A stretch of 64,000 nt of DNA from assembly GCA_040757335.1 (NCBI GenBank), contig JBFLXB010000006.1, positions 56,964 through 120,963 of the forward strand, given 5' to 3'. Position numbers and translations under genes: made by a program. The DNA is from Nitrospirota bacterium (GTDB lineage Bacteria; Nitrospirota; Nitrospiria; 2-01-FULL-66-17). The notes beneath the pieces were generated by a model that worked only from the letters and a program-made list of their open reading frames with translations, was not told the DNA's origin and searched no databases. Of this stretch, positions 16,742 through 26,436 are shown in pieces; within the stretch, counting starts at the first letter, position 1; every line of letters begins with the position of its first letter.

Positions 16742-18708
16742 GGCGCACCTCCGGCGAGCAGATGGTCGATGGCGGTCCGATACCGATCAAAGGCGGGATC
16801 GGGCGGCAACCGTCCGCGCATGTCGCGCAGAACCGCCGCGGCCTCGGCGTGCCGGCCCAAACCGGCGAGCGCCACCCCTTGGTTGTACGTCGCCTCCAGA
16901 AACTCGGGGTCGCGACGCAGGGCTTCGGTCACCAGGTCGAGGGCCAGGGCGAACTCACGCCGTTGCAGATAGATCGTCGCCAAGTTGTTCAGGGCATCGC
17001 GTTGTGTCGGGTTGATCTCGAGCGCGATGCGAAAGACCGCTTCCGCCGTGCGGGTGTCGCCGGCGCGGAGCGCCAGGATCCCCAAATTCGCCTGTGCGTC
17101 GGCGTCCTGGGGGTTGAGATGGACCGCGCGCTGGAACGCCGCAGCCGCTTCGTCCGTCCGGTTCTGGCGCAGCGCAAGCAGACCGAGGTTGTAATAGGCG
17201 CGGTGATAACTGGGCACCAGCGCAAGGATCTCTTCAAACTCCGCCTTGGCGCGCTCATATTCGCGGTGCATCATATAGGCCGAGCCCAGGTTGATGCGTG
17301 CGACGAGGTTATCCGGCGATCGTTCGACCACTTCGGCCCACAGTCGGCGGTCGTCGTTCCACACCGCGGAGCGCCCCCGGTCTATCGCCACGGCGAGGAC
17401 CGTCAGCGCGACACCGGCGCAAGCTATTGTCGCCCGGAGCCACCTCGCAGCGTGCTGCCTTCCCGCGGCCATCCAGAGTTCCCGTACCAGCACGGCCGTC
17501 GTCCACGATAGGCCCGCCGCCGAAAAACCCATGCGTTGTTCCTGCAACAATCCGATCGTGGTCAACCACGGCAGCGGAGCCAGCGGGGCCAGTCCGGCAA
17601 CCGCCCACACGAGTCCCCAAGCAGCCACCGGCGCTCGCGGCTTCAGCCAGACAATGGCGACGGCAAGCCCGACGACTCCGGTGACGAGTGCAACGGCGAG
17701 CCCGTCGTGGAATGTCGACAGGAACGTCAGCGGGTGATCGAGCCCGAGGGGCCAGGGCCAGATCCACAGCGCCAATGAGCGCCCCAGCATTTCCAGGAAG
17801 GTCCACGCCGGATGCACCGAAGGCGTCGGAGGATTCGTTACTCCGGAGGTCAGCACCCTCCAGAACGCCACGTAGAGTGCGGCCAGCACCGCGTAAACCA
17901 CGGCGGCTCTGGTCGCGCGCGAGGCGATGCCCTCCTCCACGGCGGGCGTCGGCCGCAGCCACGCATACGCCAGAAGCGGAGCGACCAGCGCCACCGCCGA
18001 CTCCTTGCTCAACAGGCCGCCCGCGAACGCGGCCAACCCCACGAACACCAACCCCCGACCGCCCTTGTGCTCCGCGTACCGAATGAACGCCCAGGCCGAT
18101 GTCAAACAGAAGACCGTGGACAACAACGACGCACGCGTCACCGCATAGTTGACGGCCTCCGCGTTGATGGGATGAATCGCGTAGAGGGCTCCCGCCACCA
18201 ATGCCCACCGCGCGTCGCCGAGCACCAGCCGGCCGATCAGGAACACGAGCCAAGACGCGCCGCCGTGAAGCACCATGTTGACGATCAAAAAGGATGACGG
18301 CTCCATCCCGGCCAGTCGATACGTCGCGGAAAACGACCACACGGTCAAGGGCCGGTACGACGCGGTGTTGAACATGTTGAGTTCCGCGTCCGTGGAGGTG
18401 AAATACCGGAGCGGATGCCATGTTTTGACCGCCGGATTCTGAACGAACGCGTAGAAATCGTCGTAGTGAAATGCGCCCGGGAGCGCGCCGCCGTGCGCGG
18501 TCCACACGAGCGTACCCAACACGATGAGCGCGGCCACTGTCTTTTCTATCTTTCGATGGCTCATCCTAGAGCCCGGACGTTGAATCGGCCCGGAGGGATG
18601 ACGTATTTCCGGCGCTGCGCGCAATATCCCGCCCAGGCTATGGCAACGCCTCGCCCCTTGTGCCGCGCGGCCCGACGGACGGGGTGCCGACGATCCAGCG
18701 TCGTTCAC
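16738..18708 (-). CDS. TMTC-like membrane glycosyltransferase with C-terminal TPRs (paralogue 3)
   Basis: A 656-residue protein if the GTG at 18708 is used. That start forms the same GTGA overlap with the upstream stop as the other junctions, and I kept it for that reason. It adds a 48-residue Arg/Pro-rich segment unlike the paralogues; the ATG at 18564 gives a family-like N-terminus (608 residues) but has only a weak ribosome site. Family signatures are FHYDDFYAF, HPINAEAVNYAVTRASLL, LSKESAV and LLQEQRMGFSAAGL. The five or so TPRs are almost identical to those of paralogue 4. The protein ends LLAGGAP, as does paralogue 4. Confidence 0.8.
   Translation of the reverse strand: MNDAGSSAPRPSGRAAQGARRCHSLGGILRAAPEIRHPSGPIQRPGSRMSHRKIEKTVAALIVLGTLVWTAHGGALPGAFHYDDFYAFVQNPAVKTWHPLRYFTSTDAELNMFNTASYRPLTVWSFSATYRLAGMEPSSFLIVNMVLHGGASWLVFLIGRLVLGDARWALVAGALYAIHPINAEAVNYAVTRASLLSTVFCLTSAWAFIRYAEHKGGRGLVFVGLAAFAGGLLSKESAVALVAPLLAYAWLRPTPAVEEGIASRATRAAVVYAVLAALYVAFWRVLTSGVTNPPTPSVHPAWTFLEMLGRSLALWIWPWPLGLDHPLTFLSTFHDGLAVALVTGVVGLAVAIVWLKPRAPVAAWGLVWAVAGLAPLAPLPWLTTIGLLQEQRMGFSAAGLSWTTAVLVRELWMAAGRQHAARWLRATIACAGVALTVLAVAIDRGRSAVWNDDRRLWAEVVERSPDNLVARINLGSAYMMHREYERAKAEFEEILALVPSYHRAYYNLGLLALRQNRTDEAAAAFQRAVHLNPQDADAQANLGILALRAGDTRTAEAVFRIALEINPTQRDALNNLATIYLQRREFALALDLVTEALRRDPEFLEATYNQGVALAGLGRHAEAAAVLRDMRGRLPPDPAFDRYRTAIDHLLAGGAP
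16755..17355 (-). repeat. Near-identical TPR-coding block, copy B (pairs with 14941-15541)
   Basis: This is the second copy of the TPR-coding block, within paralogue 3. The high identity confined to the TPR half suggests recent duplication followed by divergence of the membrane half, or gene conversion of the TPR half. Confidence 0.85.
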
Positions 18709-20615
18709 GGCTCGCCTCCCAGCAGGAGACGATTGATCCCGTTTCGGTACAGCTCGGACCGCGAATCCGATGCGAGACGAGTCAGGACGTTCCGCAGCAC
18801 CGCTTCACCTTCGGGCCTGCGGCCCAGGCCCACGAGTGCGACACCGCGAAGATACGCTGCGTCGAGCGAATCGTCCTGCTGCCGCAGGAGAGTCAGCACT
18901 TCCAGCGCGCGCGACCAGTCGCGGCGAATCATGTACACGCTGGCAAGATCGTTCAGAGCAGACCGATGGTTGGGATTGAGGGCCAACGCCGCCCGCAAAG
19001 ACCGCTCACCGCTCGCCACGTCCCCGAGTAGGATTTCGACCCGCCCCAACGCCGCATGGGCATTGGCCTGCTCGGGGCTCACGGCGACCGCCTGCCGGAA
19101 CGCGGCGGCCGCTTCGATAAGGCGCGGCCTGGCGTCCGTGCCAACCTCGATACCGTGTTGGTGCCGCTTGAGGGCAAGCAGTCCGAGGTTGTAGTAGGCT
19201 CGCGAGTAGGTGGGATCGATCGCCGCAATCGCGCGAAATTCAGCCTCCGCACGATCAAACTCCCCACTTTCCATATATGCGGCGCCCAAGTTCATTCTCG
19301 CTAGGGGGTTGTAGGGCGACCGACTGACCGCTTCCTCCCACAGTCGCCGATCGTCGTTCCAGACGCCCGATCGTGCCCGATCAAGGCTTATCGCCCCCGC
19401 CGCCACTATCACCCCAACGCCCACCAACGCCCAACGTATCATCCAGCCGACCGGTCGCACCTGTGCGAGCCATCCCCACCCGCTCCTGATGGCGGCCGCG
19501 GTCAGCCATGACAACGCCACGGCCGGCATACTCAATCGGTGTTCCTGGAGCAACGCGACGGTGGTCAGCCAAGGGAGAGGTGCAAGCGGAGCGAATCCCG
19601 CGATGACCCACGACAGCAACCACGCGACAAATGGGGCACGCCTGACCGCGAGCACACCCAGACCGGCCAAACCGACGGCGCAAACCACCAACCACACGGC
19701 AAGCCAGGCGTCGAAACGTACAAGAAACGTCAAGGGGTGTTCCAGACCCAGGGGCCAGGGCCATAACCAAAGCGCGAGCGAGCGTCCAACGATCTCCAGC
19801 AGGGTCCAGACCGGACGCGCAGCCGGCAGCCCTGCGCTCACCCCAGGTGCGATCATCAGTTCCCACCACACCACGTAACAGAGTGCGGCAAGGCTGCTTG
19901 CCAGCACCACCCGGATGGCCCGCCGACTGGCAATCGGCGTGGTAGCACGCCCACCGATGTCGCCGAATCGCGGGGCAAGCCACCAGTAGGCCGTGATCGG
20001 AATGACCAACGCCACGGCGGATTCTTTGCTGAGCATCGCGCCGCAGAACGCCGCCAGGCCGACCATCAGCCACCCGACTCCCTTCCCGCGCCTGCTATCG
20101 CGGAGCATCGCCCAGAACGCGGCCAATGAAAACACCGTGGCCAAAAGCGAGGACCTCGCGGTGACGTAGTTGACCGCTTCAGCGTTCACCGGGTGAAGCG
20201 CAAACACCACGGCTGCGACAGCAGCCCATCGCGCCTCACCAAGAAGCTCCCGTCCAGTCAGGAAGATCAGCCACGAGATCAGGCCGTGGAGGACCAGATT
20301 GACCAGTAGATACCCCCGAGGATCGAGTCCCCCCACTTGGTAGTTGAGCGCTAACGATAGCACCGTGAGAGGTCGATTGCCTCCCACCCACGCTTTCTGG
20401 CCGCCGTCGTTCACGGCGTGGGGCGTCGCAAAGTAGCTCGCAGGCTGCCAGCGATGCACGGCGGTGTTCTCAACGACCACAAACTGGTCGTCGTAGTGAA
20501 ACTGGCCGTGGATAGCTCCTCCGTGCGCAACGGCGACAGCCGCAGCAAGACTGATTAGAATGACGGCCGTCTTGATCCGGCCGCGACTTCGCCACGCTGA
20601 TGGTGGAGCGGTCAT
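18705..20615 (-). CDS. TMTC-like membrane glycosyltransferase with C-terminal TPRs (paralogue 2)
   Basis: A 636-residue protein. It has a short basic N-terminus, a first helix ending AHGG, loop FHYDDQFVV, HPVNAEAVNYVTARSSLL near residue 130, LSKESAV, and LLQEHRLSMPAVAL. The TPR half starts after SGVWNDDRRLWEEAVSRSPYN; one repeat is lengthened by an insertion (HGIEVGTDARPRLIEAA) between the usual helices. The ATG overlaps the upstream gene by ATGA. Activity as a GT-C enzyme using a polyprenyl-phosphate sugar is inferred from the family features and from the polyprenol-phosphate GT2 genes in the same operon. Confidence 0.82.
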   Translation of the reverse strand: MTAPPSAWRSRGRIKTAVILISLAAAVAVAHGGAIHGQFHYDDQFVVVENTAVHRWQPASYFATPHAVNDGGQKAWVGGNRPLTVLSLALNYQVGGLDPRGYLLVNLVLHGLISWLIFLTGRELLGEARWAAVAAVVFALHPVNAEAVNYVTARSSLLATVFSLAAFWAMLRDSRRGKGVGWLMVGLAAFCGAMLSKESAVALVIPITAYWWLAPRFGDIGGRATTPIASRRAIRVVLASSLAALCYVVWWELMIAPGVSAGLPAARPVWTLLEIVGRSLALWLWPWPLGLEHPLTFLVRFDAWLAVWLVVCAVGLAGLGVLAVRRAPFVAWLLSWVIAGFAPLAPLPWLTTVALLQEHRLSMPAVALSWLTAAAIRSGWGWLAQVRPVGWMIRWALVGVGVIVAAGAISLDRARSGVWNDDRRLWEEAVSRSPYNPLARMNLGAAYMESGEFDRAEAEFRAIAAIDPTYSRAYYNLGLLALKRHQHGIEVGTDARPRLIEAAAAFRQAVAVSPEQANAHAALGRVEILLGDVASGERSLRAALALNPNHRSALNDLASVYMIRRDWSRALEVLTLLRQQDDSLDAAYLRGVALVGLGRRPEGEAVLRNVLTRLASDSRSELYRNGINRLLLGGEP

Positions 20616-22228
20616 CGTGGTTCGGACAACGCGTTAAGCCGAGCCTGGACCGCGACCAAACCGGGGCTGACCGCCAGCGCCGCACGGTAAACACGCGCGG
20701 CGCGGTCCATGGCGCCGCTGCGTTCATAGAGCGCCCCAAGATTTGCGAGCGCCTTCACGTCAGTGGGATCCCGCCCGACCGCCCGTTCATAGGCCGCGAC
20801 CGCTTCCGCATACCGACCCAGTTTGGCATATCCCAATCCCAGATTGAAATCGACCCGAGGCAGCAGCGGGTCGAGCCTCGACGCCGCGGTCAAAGCCTCG
20901 ACCGCTCCCGAGGCGTCACTCGCTCGCAGCCGGGCAGCGCCCAGGCTTTGATGATACGCCGCTTTGCTCGGATATTTATCCACCGCCGCAGTCCAGAATC
21001 CCACTTCGTCGCGCCAGGCGCGTCCGGCCTGCGCGTTCGTGATCACCAGCGCCACCACGACCGCTCCGCCCAGCGTCCACGCCGCTTTCCGCAGCCATCG
21101 CTGCGCCGCCGCTGATCGGACCATCGCGGGCACGCGCCGCGCCAGGGCCTCTGCTGCGGCGACCACGGCCACCGCCAGCCCCACCGTGGCCTGATACCCG
21201 CGGTGGGGCTGAAACAACGCCACGTTCGTCACAAACGGCAACGCCATCACGGGGAGGAGAGCGCTGACACCCGTAGCGATGCCCCAGGCAACAAGCGGAA
21301 GCCGTTGCCGGAAGGCATACCCAACACCGCACACCCCCCCGATCAGGGCCGCGGCGCCCCACACCACAGGCTGGTCCCACCCGACCCAAGGCTGCGGAGA
21401 AACCGGTTCGACCCCGAACAGCACGACCCAGTCCCACAGGTGCCGGCCGAGCAATACCAGCCCCGTGGCCAAGGCCATGTCCGTGGAAACGAACGCCCCG
21501 GAAACTGCGTGGTTGACCGCCAAGACCGCAGGCGCGACGCTAAGAACCGCGGTCGCGGCGTGAAGACCCAACCGCCGAACGCTCTCTGCCAGAGTCGCGG
21601 CCGCGACCAGACGTTCATACGCGACGAACCACACGAGGCCCATCACCGCGCTTTCCTTGCTGAGCACCGCCAAGGCGAGAAATCCGAGGCTCAATGCTCG
21701 CCACGTACGACGGCTCGTTTCCTGTTCGCGCCAACGCAGGTACGCGCAGAACGAAGCGAGCAGCCAGAGCGTGCTGAGGACCGAGGACCGCGCACTCAGA
21801 TAGTGGACCGCCTCGGTCTGAACGGGATGAAGCGCCGCCATGAGGGCGCTGGCCGCGGCCCAGCCTGGCGACAACCCCAGAGCCATCGCAACCAGGTACA
21901 CGAGCCAGACCACGGCCGCGTGAAGGACGACCTGGGTCGCGTGGTACACGGCCGGTCGCCCCCCACCCACCACGTGATCGATTGCGTAGGACGAGAGCGT
22001 CGCCGGCCGAAATCCGCGACCCTGAGGATCGCGGCTTGCGGCCTCCGACGAGGTCCAGATCAACCCCCAGGCGTGCGTGAGCACCGCGGGGTTTTCCGCG
22101 ATCAGGTGATAATCATCGTAAAGGAAACCAGCCCGAAGAGCGCCGCCGTGAGCCACCAACACCGCAAGCAGCAGGACCAGAATCGGCAGCCGACCGCGTA
22201 TCGAGCCGACAGCTACGCGTTCGCTCAT
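20612..22228 (-). CDS. TMTC-like membrane glycosyltransferase with C-terminal TPRs (paralogue 1, shortest)
   Basis: A 538-residue protein and the first of the tandem series. It has the loop FLYDDYHLI, HPVQTEAVHYLSARSSVL and LSKESAVM, and only about three TPRs, which makes it the shortest copy. The segment corresponding to QEHR in the others reads LFQPHRGYQATVGL, so the acidic residue is replaced by Pro. I chose ATG 22228 because GGGGAAGG lies before it; a TTG at 22249 would add seven residues. It starts 29 bases after the stop of the FG-GAP lipoprotein gene, suggesting a functional tie between that protein and the transferase series. Confidence 0.8.
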   Translation of the reverse strand: MSERVAVGSIRGRLPILVLLLAVLVAHGGALRAGFLYDDYHLIAENPAVLTHAWGLIWTSSEAASRDPQGRGFRPATLSSYAIDHVVGGGRPAVYHATQVVLHAAVVWLVYLVAMALGLSPGWAAASALMAALHPVQTEAVHYLSARSSVLSTLWLLASFCAYLRWREQETSRRTWRALSLGFLALAVLSKESAVMGLVWFVAYERLVAAATLAESVRRLGLHAATAVLSVAPAVLAVNHAVSGAFVSTDMALATGLVLLGRHLWDWVVLFGVEPVSPQPWVGWDQPVVWGAAALIGGVCGVGYAFRQRLPLVAWGIATGVSALLPVMALPFVTNVALFQPHRGYQATVGLAVAVVAAAEALARRVPAMVRSAAAQRWLRKAAWTLGGAVVVALVITNAQAGRAWRDEVGFWTAAVDKYPSKAAYHQSLGAARLRASDASGAVEALTAASRLDPLLPRVDFNLGLGYAKLGRYAEAVAAYERAVGRDPTDVKALANLGALYERSGAMDRAARVYRAALAVSPGLVAVQARLNALSEPR

Positions 22229-22256
22229 GCCTTCCCCGACCCGCTCCAACGCGCGG

Positions 22257-25200
22257 CTACTTGCTGAGTTTGATGACGTAGTCGCTGTTCGCCTCGACGA
22301 TCGCCGCGTAGTTCGCCCCGCCGACCGCGTTGCCGTCGCTGTCGTAAACGATGGGGTTGGAGCTGGTGGCGCGTTGGGTGCCCAGGAAGCGGATCTGGAC
22401 CTCGCCGACCGGACGCAGCACAGCGTCAGCGGTGAACCCGCTGATGGTCGTGGTGGTGGTCTGTCCCTTGATCACCGGGAATGTGGTATTGGTCACTGCA
22501 TCCGCGTACGCCTGCAGGAACCGACTGCCGAGTCCCCCGTTGAGCAGGCGCAGCCAGATCGGACCCGGCGGGACGTTGAAAATCGCAAACTTGCCGGACT
22601 GGCCGGTGACCGTGGTCGCAACCGGGGCCGTGCCCTGGTCGTCGAGGTAGACCACGTCGCCGACCGCCTGGCCATCGGCCTGAACCGCGGCGACGGCAAT
22701 TCCGTCTACCGGCCTGGTGGTTTGCGGGAGGATCACCATCCGCCCCGACCCCGTACCGGGATCAGCGAGCACGGCGTCGACCTTGCCGTCGCCCGTGACG
22801 TCGTCCATGACCAGCGCGGCCGGCTGCCCTCCGACCGGCAACAGCAGCGGCAGACTAAATCCGCCCACACCGTCGGCCTCAAGGTACATCACGGTGCCGT
22901 CGCCCCCGTTCAGCACCACCAGATCAAGCGTGCGGTCGCCGTTGAGGTCGATCGTGGCCACCGCGGCGGGACTCTGGCCCGCCTGGAGCGACGTGGGCGG
23001 CAGGAACAGCTGGTCGCCGATGACGCTGTTCACGAAGACCCAAATCTTTGGATCACCGGCTGCGCGATCAGCCACGACGACGTCGTTGAATCCGTCGCCG
23101 TCCACGTCGCCGATGGCGGCCGCGCTGAAGTCAGGAGTCGCCCCGCTGGGACGACGGTATTGGGTCAGCCGGTTGGTCACGCCGACTTGTTGCATCACCG
23201 AGATCGAGTCGCTGTTCACGAAGACCAGGTCCGGGATGCCGTCGAAATCCAATTGCCCCGACAGGATCGCCCGAGGCTGCTCTCCCACGTCGATACCCGG
23301 CGCCGGGGTCTTGAATCCGCCTCCGGTGCCCAACAGAAATCCCACCGTGCCGGAGGCGTCGGTGATCATGAGATCGGGGATCTGATCGCGGTTGAAATCC
23401 GCGGCGGCCATGGCGGTGGGCGTCCGACCCACGTCGTCGACCACGAGGCTTCCGCCGAACACGAATTGGCCCCGGCCGCGCCCCTCCAAGAGCGAGATGC
23501 TCACGGAGTCCCGGTTGAGCACGACCAGATCCGACACGCCGTCGCGGGTATAGTCGACCACCAGCAGCGCCAGCGGTCCTCCCTCGACCCCACAACCGCG
23601 TTGCTCCACCCTGCAGGTTGAGTCCCTCACGACCTCCTGGGCCAAAACGAACGCCTCATCCCCGGTATTGAGCCAGATCGTCACCTTCTGCGTCGCCGTA
23701 TCGATGATCGCCAGGTCGCGGAAGGTATCGTCGTTGAAGGATCCTGTCACAAACGCACCCGGGGTCCCGATCTTGTTACATCCCACCACGGAGTTGTCAG
23801 GCAGCTCGGTCCACGCCGGGTTCGCACACGTCAAAGGCACAGGGTCGCCGTTCTCATCCACCTCGCCCAGGCTCGCGGTGGTGGTCTGACCCCAGATCAC
23901 GGCCGTGCCGTCGCCGCGGGTCACGCTCGCGGCCCTGGCCAGGTCGGTCATCGCGCCCGTCTCCACCGCGCCCACAAACAGGCCGTTCACCGCGCGATCC
24001 GTGGTCCGCACGCCGAAGGTATAGGTGTCCATGAGTCCTGGTCCAGAAGTTTTCAGCACATTGTCCTGCCACGACCCCAGCGGAACCGTGAGCAGCCCTG
24101 CGGCCGACGCGGACTGGTAGCGAAGTTGGCAGTACCCGTCCTGCTCCACCCGGTAGGGCCCGTACACCTCTTGCTGATCGCACGGAACATCCACCTTACC
24201 CGTGAGACCCAGCAGGTTCTCGGGATCGCTGTAGCAGACGCCGCCGCGCTCGAACGTGTTCGGTGGACACTCCTGGCGGATGGGCAGCGGGTCTCCACCC
24301 GCCACGCTGAGGGTGATTCCCCCGCTCCCTAGCGACTGGCCGGTGAGCGGAGCGAATGTTCCGGACACGTCCACCGATCGCGGCGGCGAGTTGTTCACAT
24401 CGAGGGTCACGTACGTGACCCCGCCGGCGCGGCTGTCCGCGAGGACGTTTCCCGTGTCTTCCGGCGACGTCACATCGAGCGATACCGTGCCGAGCGGGGC
24501 ATTGAAGACGATGAATCGGCCGTCCTGCGTGGTCGCCGTGAGGTCGCGGCGGGGCACGCCGCCGAAGTCGAAATAGTAGATCAAAGGGGTCTGCCCGGAC
24601 GCCTGGCTCGCGTCGCTTCCATCCACCGGTGTCAGACGGATCGAGGTCCCGCCGGCCGGTTGGCCCGAGGAGACGTCGACCGCGGTTCCCAACAGAATCC
24701 CGAGGTCAGGGTTCCGGTCCTCCGGCGCCAGGTTCACGCTCTGCTGGATTTGATCGATCGCCTGGCTGGTCACAGCCACCAAGTTCTGGACATGATCTCT
24801 GAACTGGTTGGTCGCGGCGTCGACCTCCGATGTCCCGGTCGTCACGCGCTGATACGTGGGCAGGTACTCGCCCGGCGTGGGTCCCTCGACTTTGACGAGG
24901 TAGGTGCTCGATTGCAGCAAGGGCGTGGTTGCTGCCGCGTTCCCATTGATCGAAACGAAGTAGCGACCCTCGGCGCTGGCGACGAAGACCTGCGTCTGTT
25001 GCGGAGGGGGCAGTTCCGCGATGGGCACACCGAGCGGCGTGATGCGCGCGTTCGCCACGGGTCCCAGCCCGTCCTCCCTCATCACGCGTCCTGACACCGG
25101 GCCCGTAAAATAGGACGCAAACTGGTCCTCTCCGGTGATCGGTGTGGGCAGGAGCAGGGTATCGATGTTGTGGAAGGTCACGGCGTTGGGGATCATGGGG

Positions 25201-26429
25201 ACGATGGACGTGTTGACGTATCGAACCGGCACCCCCGCGGTCGCCTCTTCAACGGTGGTGGTGACGTATATCGTCTTGGACGCGGGGATCGGCAGATTCA
25301 ACGCCACGAAGCGCCCGCCCGGACCGGTCGACTCGCGGATGGCCGGACGACCGGTCTCGTCCATGTACACCAGGGCTCCTAAGCCGGGGCCGACCAGCGT
25401 CCTCCCGTCGTCGTCGGTGATGCGAACGATCGCATTGCGCCGTGGAGCGCCGGCTCCATAGCGGACCTGGCCGGCCAAGACTCCCTTGGTGGTATCCCAG
25501 GTGGTCCCCGCGACGCGCGCCGCAGCGTCCAGTCCGTCGCGGGTTTGGATGGTCATGAACTCGGTGAGCTCTGCGGTCTGGAGCGCGGTGAGCTCCGAGC
25601 TGTTGGCGTCGAAAAACTGATAGGTGGGGACGAACGAGTCGCCGCTCAACCGCGCGTAGTAGTCCCCTTCCGACGCCACGCAGAAGCGAAATCCGACGGT
25701 GCCCCGCTCAACCGCCGGGGCGTCCACGCGGTCTTGAGTCGGACTCTCGTCCGCACAGTTCACGGCCTCGCTCAAGCGCTGTCCGACCACCTCGACCCCG
25801 ATCGGGCTTCCGGTAATCGCGCCGCCAGCGTCGTTGGTAATCTGACCGACCACGCCGATGACCGGAACCACGACCGGGGTGATGGTGACGGTGCCCAACG
25901 AAACTTCGTCGGGAAACGCCAGGAGGCGGGTGCCGCCGCGGCCGCCGGCCACGGCTTTGAGAAAAACCTCGCCGGGCGCGACGTTGAAGGCCGTAAATCC
26001 GCCCAACGTGGTGGTGCCCCGCGTCTGAACGAAGTCCGGCGTGCCGCCGAGGCTGTTATAAAAGAACTGGCCGATCCCGCGTCCATTGACGTCGGTAGCG
26101 GCCAGCACCACGTTGCCCGCTGTAGTGTCCGTCGTATCGTAGACGGTTCCGGAAATGACGCCGGTGCCGGGAAGTCGCGTGATATTCGCCGCGGAAATCA
26201 GGTTGATCAGGTCGCCGCCCGAAATGATCTGAAGGTTTCCTTCCACGCCCAGGACTGGATCAAATCGCACCTGAAACCCGAAATTGTACGTGGTTACATA
26301 GGGAACGTTCAAAGTTCCAGAGCCGCTCGGAGCGCCCGGAAAATCTTCGCTGCCGCAGGCAGCGAGCACCCCTCCCAGCAGCATCACGCCCGCAGTGCGA
26401 ACACGTGTCGTCAGTGCAACGCGCCTCAT
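22257..26429 (-). CDS. Large surface lipoprotein with carboxypeptidase-regulatory-like modules and seven FG-GAP/VCBS blades
   Basis: A 1390-residue protein. A lipoprotein signal ends at Cys25 (LAAC), followed by Gly26. Residues about 50-850 contain several beta-sandwich modules of carboxypeptidase-regulatory type (patterns like GxFxxFNVAPGxVxL). Residues about 880-1240 hold seven repeats with Asp-rich calcium-type loops (for example NDDTFRDLAIID, NRDQIPDLMITD, DVDGDGFNDVVVAD, TGDGKVDAVLAD), which fits a single seven-bladed propeller. A last regulatory-like module closes the protein. ATG 26429 was chosen because AGGGGAG lies just before it and the signal peptide begins there. Its place directly before six TMTC-like genes makes it a candidate acceptor for glycosylation; that is inference. 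Confidence 0.85.
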   Translation of the reverse strand: MRRVALTTRVRTAGVMLLGGVLAACGSEDFPGAPSGSGTLNVPYVTTYNFGFQVRFDPVLGVEGNLQIISGGDLINLISAANITRLPGTGVISGTVYDTTDTTAGNVVLAATDVNGRGIGQFFYNSLGGTPDFVQTRGTTTLGGFTAFNVAPGEVFLKAVAGGRGGTRLLAFPDEVSLGTVTITPVVVPVIGVVGQITNDAGGAITGSPIGVEVVGQRLSEAVNCADESPTQDRVDAPAVERGTVGFRFCVASEGDYYARLSGDSFVPTYQFFDANSSELTALQTAELTEFMTIQTRDGLDAAARVAGTTWDTTKGVLAGQVRYGAGAPRRNAIVRITDDDGRTLVGPGLGALVYMDETGRPAIRESTGPGGRFVALNLPIPASKTIYVTTTVEEATAGVPVRYVNTSIVPMIPNAVTFHNIDTLLLPTPITGEDQFASYFTGPVSGRVMREDGLGPVANARITPLGVPIAELPPPQQTQVFVASAEGRYFVSINGNAAATTPLLQSSTYLVKVEGPTPGEYLPTYQRVTTGTSEVDAATNQFRDHVQNLVAVTSQAIDQIQQSVNLAPEDRNPDLGILLGTAVDVSSGQPAGGTSIRLTPVDGSDASQASGQTPLIYYFDFGGVPRRDLTATTQDGRFIVFNAPLGTVSLDVTSPEDTGNVLADSRAGGVTYVTLDVNNSPPRSVDVSGTFAPLTGQSLGSGGITLSVAGGDPLPIRQECPPNTFERGGVCYSDPENLLGLTGKVDVPCDQQEVYGPYRVEQDGYCQLRYQSASAAGLLTVPLGSWQDNVLKTSGPGLMDTYTFGVRTTDRAVNGLFVGAVETGAMTDLARAASVTRGDGTAVIWGQTTTASLGEVDENGDPVPLTCANPAWTELPDNSVVGCNKIGTPGAFVTGSFNDDTFRDLAIIDTATQKVTIWLNTGDEAFVLAQEVVRDSTCRVEQRGCGVEGGPLALLVVDYTRDGVSDLVVLNRDSVSISLLEGRGRGQFVFGGSLVVDDVGRTPTAMAAADFNRDQIPDLMITDASGTVGFLLGTGGGFKTPAPGIDVGEQPRAILSGQLDFDGIPDLVFVNSDSISVMQQVGVTNRLTQYRRPSGATPDFSAAAIGDVDGDGFNDVVVADRAAGDPKIWVFVNSVIGDQLFLPPTSLQAGQSPAAVATIDLNGDRTLDLVVLNGGDGTVMYLEADGVGGFSLPLLLPVGGQPAALVMDDVTGDGKVDAVLADPGTGSGRMVILPQTTRPVDGIAVAAVQADGQAVGDVVYLDDQGTAPVATTVTGQSGKFAIFNVPPGPIWLRLLNGGLGSRFLQAYADAVTNTTFPVIKGQTTTTTISGFTADAVLRPVGEVQIRFLGTQRATSSNPIVYDSDGNAVGGANYAAIVEANSDYVIKLSK

Positions 26430-26436
26430 TCTCCCC

